DNA of 64,000 nucleotides from Cymodocea nodosa (taxonomy: Eukaryota > Streptophyta > Magnoliopsida > Alismatales > Cymodoceaceae). The stretch lies in contig CM072344.1 in the NCBI GenBank assembly GCA_036874045.1, positions 7,288,501 to 7,352,500 of the forward strand, written 5' to 3'. Positions 59,811-64,000 of the stretch are shown one piece after another. The position numbers and the translations under genes were made by a program. The notes under the pieces are model-generated. The model was not told where the DNA came from. It searched no databases and saw only the letters and a list, made by a program, of their open reading frames with translations. The first letter of the stretch is position 1; every line of letters starts with the position of its first letter.

Positions 59811-61370
59811 AATGCTTAAATTCCACAAAAAGATAAATATTATTGATGATGTTGTTCACCTCATAGATATTATATACTTATTATAAATATCTAAAGTAAT
59901 ATCTAAACTACTGCTTAAGATACTATGTATTTATTGTAAAATCATAATAGTATCTTATTGATTCTAAGTGAGTTATCAATTTTAATGGTTTTTACGATTT
60001 TAAGTGGAAGTGTAAATGAAAAACATTAAATACTTCTGAAATTCTGAAATTTTGATTAAGTGTTTTCTTTGAATCGAGGAAAGTGCATATGATCATGCAT
60101 AAATTTGACTTAATTGATTAAACTTGTAGAATAATTTATATGTAATTCATCTTAAACTGTTAATCAAAAGTATAAGCTTATTGAAAATGATTCATATTTT
60201 CAGTAAAATCATAGAAGTAAAAATTGTATGAGATTTATGTTTTATTGCATCTATATTAATGGAATACATATATACTGTGCTTAAAATGAAAAGTGCTTAC
60301 AAAGTGAAAATCTTTGAGAGTTTATTGATCAGTTTGATCATGAGCCTTTTGTACTTGAGTAGATAGGTATATAAGGATTGTTGTCCTCAAAAAAGATTCT
60401 TTAAATCTAACAACCTAAGGTCCTGATCAGATTTGAGATTGTTGACTGAAAGCTCATTACACAGGTACATTAGAAAGATCTTGTATGATTCAAGCTTTTC
60501 AAACTAACTTTTTTAAAAAAAAAATATGTGTTTCATTAATTACAGATATCTTTGAATTGAATATAGTTTCTACGAATATGACTACTGATTTATTGAATCA
60601 ACATTAGTACCTTTGAAAATGTTTATTTGAGATATATTCTTTTATTCTCCTTGAATTAATCATATTGAGTTCAAAGTTGTGTTTTGATTCATATACAATA
60701 GGAATTGATTCTGGAAATCATTTTTGATGAATTCAGGATAACGAAAGTTTCTGAAAAGAAAATTTAAAAAGTCTAGTTATACTTAACATCTATTGTTATA
60801 CAAGTATATTTTGTATGTTATTGAATATATAAGAAGTATATTTGTAGGGGGAGGATTAACAATGTCCAAAACAGATTAATATATTCAGAATACAAATCTT
60901 GGTTAATCTAAATTAAAGTCCTCTTAAGATCTTGATAAACAATTTAAAAAGATAAACAAACTATTTTAGATTCATAAGAAGAGGATGTTAGAATAGTTTA
61001 CAATGTTCTCAAGATAATGTTAAGTGTAGCATGTGTGTTGTCTTCAGAAGGTTTTAGTTGAAAGCATTTGAAATTTTTTTTGTTAAGTGTACTAACTGAA
61101 CGTTATGTTATATAAGGTAACATGTAAAACTACCTCTAGACAACATTTTACTCGTTAGGTTAGTTAACTCAATGAGTTATATTGGAATTTTTCAGGTACC
61201 TTGATTGAATAAACTATATTCAATACTCATTTGAAATCCAAACCCGACTTATACACGTTGAGTTATTCACCTAATAACCCTATTTAAACACTTATTAGAC
61301 GGTCACTTAGGTTATTCGTAAACTTTGTCAAGAAAATCTTTCCCGCTTGTTGCTGTTACAACTTGCAACG
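59811..61370 (+). promoter_or_regulatory. pol-accessory frame spacer of element H
   Basis: About 1.56 kb without coding sequence. An internal purine tract TGTAGGGGGAGGA lies at 60843-60855. 61150-61180 reads actcgttaggttag then ttaactcaatgagtt, nearly the repeat word of this element's own LTR. CTATTTAAACA at 61280-61290 is TATA-like, about 83 bp upstream of the accessory ATG. A promoter for the accessory frame is a reasonable inference, not shown. Confidence 0.5.
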
Positions 61371-63632
61371 ATGGTCTCCAAGTTCTACAAAGGTCGTGGC
61401 AGAGGAAAACGCAAAAGCAGAGGAGATGCAAAAGGAAAAGAAATAGATACTGATGAAGTTCCACACACTTGGTTCAAGAAAATACTTCGAGTGGACAAAA
61501 GGTTAGCAGAAATTTATAGAGATTACTTCTTTCCTCAAGGTATAATAGTTGAAGTTAGATAAGAGCTTCAACATATAGATGAAAATATTACATACATGGG
61601 TATTCGTAGTAAATTTGATAGAGAATACAGAATAAAATGTGCTGAGATTGCATTTCTCGAACAATATGCAAAATATTTGAAAAAAGGTGTAGGTACATCA
61701 ACTAGAATTCCTCAAATACCTATAAATGGTACAGGACTACATGCATTTGAGGAAGAGCATGAATCAGCTATCTCTACTCCTTTATATTCAAAACAAGTAG
61801 AATCACATATTACTGTAGATAAAAGAAAAGTTGTCAGTCTTTGAAAGGCTATAGCAATAGAAAATGCCTTTGAAGAATTAAAGCAGAAAACTTTTCTAGA
61901 GCAATTTGAAAAGAATACAGTAGTACTTGTAGAGGAGAAACAGAAATGTTATAGAAGAAGAAAAGTTAGAAAAATTATGTCTATAGAAATAAAGTCTATT
62001 GGACAAGGACAATCGGATGAACATTTATTTCCAAAGGACAATGTATGTCTAGACATTGTACCTTATAGTGCATCTGATAAACTCATCAGTTCCGAGCATA
62101 CTAAAACTGATGATGATAATGAGACTTTATTTTCTCTTGCTAGAAAACTTGAGAAGAAATGCAAGTCAAATATGAGCTCAAGTTTTTCTATTAGTACAAG
62201 TCTTGATGATGTAGAAATTGAAAAATCAGAGCATCAGGCACCAAACATTGAACAAGTTATTGCAGATATAATTGACAATGTTGAGGCAGTAACTAGTTCA
62301 AAGGCTGAATTATCTGGAGTAGTAGATATTGAAAATGTTAAGACTCTAGAAGAGCTAAACGTCAACCAACCTTCTTCAGAATCTATAGAAGTAGAGTCTG
62401 AGAATTCACAGCATGTACAAATGGAACTATCTGCTGCAGAAATTGAAAAATTACAGACAGATACATAGGTTGATGAATTTGTGCAAAATGTGAACTCTGT
62501 ATTTTCTATAGAAACTGACCAAATGAATGTGGCGGATATTAAAAATGTTCCTTACACTGTTAAAGCTGAAGAATCAAGTGTACATACGCAGCTTCAAGAC
62601 AATATTTTGATAGAAGAACAACATGACATTCATTTTGAAGAAGAAGTTCCTGAAGATGAATTAAACTCTGAATCACAGCTTCAGGTATCACCTTTTTTAT
62701 GTACAGTATTACAAATTTGAGGACATTCAATTTATTTTAGATCTAAGGAAGCATTGTAGAAATACAATAATTTGATTACATGTCAGATTTTGCATGGTCG
62801 ACCAATAAAATTCAGAAATTTGATTGATATGAGAGATTTATTTGAGTATCAAGGTCTCATTCAATTCTTACTAGTTGGAACAAAATGGAAGCAGTATAAA
62901 GAGCTTATTGCAGCTTTTTACAGCAATCTGGTCAAGAATGAAAATATACTAAAAACTCAAATAAATAAACAGGAGTTAATATTGTCTCCTGAATTAATTT
63001 TTGAAATTTTGGGATTAAAGAATGAAGGTGTTGTTGTTACAAACAGATTTGACATGATTAGACAACTAGAATGGAACATTCAGTCTTTATCAAATATTCC
63101 AGATGTATATTCTAAAATGAGACTCATGGAAAATTTGAATGCAGAGGCAATGTTTATTTCAAATATATTGCATGCCAATTTATTTCAAAGAGTCGGACAC
63201 AATATGGATGTCAGCAGAAGCTATTTATATGCAACTTATGGTTTGCTGAATAGAATTCAAATCAATTGGTTTGATGTTTTTACTTCTCAACTACAGCATA
63301 TGAGTTCAAAGTTATTTTATGGTGATGTTGTATGTAAACTACTTGCTAGCAAATTGAATTTATCCGACTAGCCCTTTGAAACTAAAGGAATGAGAGCTTT
63401 TAGTATAAAAGATTTGCAAAAATTTCAGGCCATGCATAAACCTCAACGACAACAACAACCTAATTGTACAGACCATATACAACAACAACAAAGTTATTCA
63501 GTTCAAGCAGAACAACAACCCCAGCTACCTCCTGACCTAGATGATATACTTAACGACATCAGAAATGATATTAGGCATCTAGGAGATAAAATCTATAATA
63601 CTATAAGTGATATACTTCGGAGGAATAAATAA
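61371..63632 (+). pseudogene. Accessory reading frame of Sirevirus H (envelope position), 754 codons
   Basis: ATG at 61371 to TAA at 63630, all in one phase, with six in-frame stops (61560, 61842, 62466, 62718, 62757, 63369). Order: basic start (YKGRGRGKRKSRGDAKGKE); a helical module IYRDYFFPQGIIVEVR with YRIKCAEIAFLEQYAKYLKK; a long acidic Glu/Ser/Asp middle; a conserved core at about 62770-63370 (IDMRDLFEYQGLIQFL, ELIAAFYSNL, SPELIFEILGLKNEG, LNAEAMFISNILHANLFQRV, VSRSYLYATYGLLNRIQINW); a Gln-rich segment; and a helical tail LDDILNDIRNDIRHLGDKIY. Homologous to G 43597-46176. The core resembles a domain found in many plant retroelements and database-named putative plant transposon protein (from memory). 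No signal peptide, membrane span or Cys-rich ectodomain. Function unknown. Confidence 0.87.
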
Positions 63633-63809
63633 CTGCTTGTTTGCTTGTATTTGAATACAAAATGTAATGTTTGTATTCATTGTTTGATTCATTGAACAAT
63701 ACATTTTTTTGTAAATGTTTACCATTCTTATTCTTGTTTACAGAAAGCATTGTTGTAAATATATCTCTTACTATATATATTCTATGTAATTATCTTTTTA
63801 ATTAATGAC

Positions 63810-63824
63810 AAAAAGGGGGAGAAG
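63810..63824 (+). other. Polypurine tract of element H
   Basis: CAAAAAGGGGGAGAAG, equal in type and place to the outer tract of G (43376-43390). In G a second tract and the LTR follow within about 50 bp; in H at least 176 bp follow without an LTR start, so the LTR lies beyond the window. Confidence 0.85.
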
Positions 63825-64000
63825 TGTTATATAAAAAAAAAAGATGATTGTGATTTTAATTGCATATAGTATAAAGAGAGATGATATTTATATGGTTATT
63901 GTAATCTGACAAATGATAATGTAATCTGAAAGGTAGAGAAATGATACTTATATAATTATTGACATCTGGAAGTTTTATTTCTGAGAGGTGAAATTTACAT

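Larger units (their letters stand above)
48408..64000 (+). mobile_element. Sirevirus-type element H with accessory frame, 3' end outside window
   Basis: Plus strand: 5' LTR (48408-49898), primer site, gag (50098-50639, then 56151 on), pol to 59810, spacer, accessory frame (61371-63632), polypurine tract at 63810, then beyond the window. Inserted into RNase H of G; attaa (48403-48407) is the expected target duplication on this side. It carries element I inside gag. Removing I leaves about 10 kb in the window. Confidence 0.93.

Noticed and set aside
61371-63632. True viral envelope glycoprotein in H (and G)
   Set aside because: No signal peptide, membrane span or cysteine pattern is visible; only the position is envelope-like.

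Overview
The window is nuclear DNA of a flowering plant whose species I cannot name. The plant call rests on a spliced nuclear gene for a mitochondrial ribosomal protein, LTR retrotransposons of plant lineages (Sirevirus-type and Tork-type Ty1/copia, Athila-like Ty3/gypsy), a plant RTE-type LINE and the remains of a plant aspartic protease gene. Only one gene looks functional; nearly everything else is retrotransposon in several nested layers.

Layout. 1-5049: decayed copia element A (minus), inserted into an older copia RNase H remnant (5050-5560). 6340-12230: pseudogene of an A1 aspartic protease (ASPG1/nepenthesin type), split by copia element B (6917-11769, minus, short LTRs). 12231-15876: no recognised gene, but a diverged tandem repeat at 14110-15180. 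15877-16290: 5'-truncated LINE. 17112-18639 (minus): three exons of a mitoribosomal small-subunit mS35-type gene; its terminal exon was not found. 18640-20615: AT-rich spacer. 20616-23177: Sirevirus-type element C (minus, truncated). 23178-25008: 5' end of Sirevirus-type element D (plus), inserted into C. 25009-29994 and 38684-about 41786: Athila-like gypsy element E (minus), split by complete Sirevirus F (30000-38678, plus, target duplication gtaag, two LTRs of 1804 bp). 41787-42100: Sirevirus fragment K. 42101-48407: Sirevirus G (minus), inserted into K. 48408 to the window end: Sirevirus H (plus), inserted into G and itself carrying a Tork/Tnt1-like element I (50645-56145, minus, target duplication aacat).

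The most interesting content is in G and H. Each has, between pol and the 3' polypurine tract, a large accessory reading frame on the coding strand (about 860 and 754 codons). Each frame is broken only by in-frame stops, and the two share a conserved core. It sits where an envelope gene would be, yet shows no signal peptide, membrane span or glycoprotein feature. In both elements the spacer ahead of it carries the same repeat motif that fills that element's own LTR, a TATA-like box and a conserved internal purine tract. Gypsy element E has a parallel layout. This suggests that several unrelated-looking elements drive an accessory protein from an LTR-like internal promoter. That is inference from sequence only. 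All the elements are decayed, and in F nearly every stop looks like a CAG, CAA or TGG codon changed by one transition, as expected for long methylation-driven decay.
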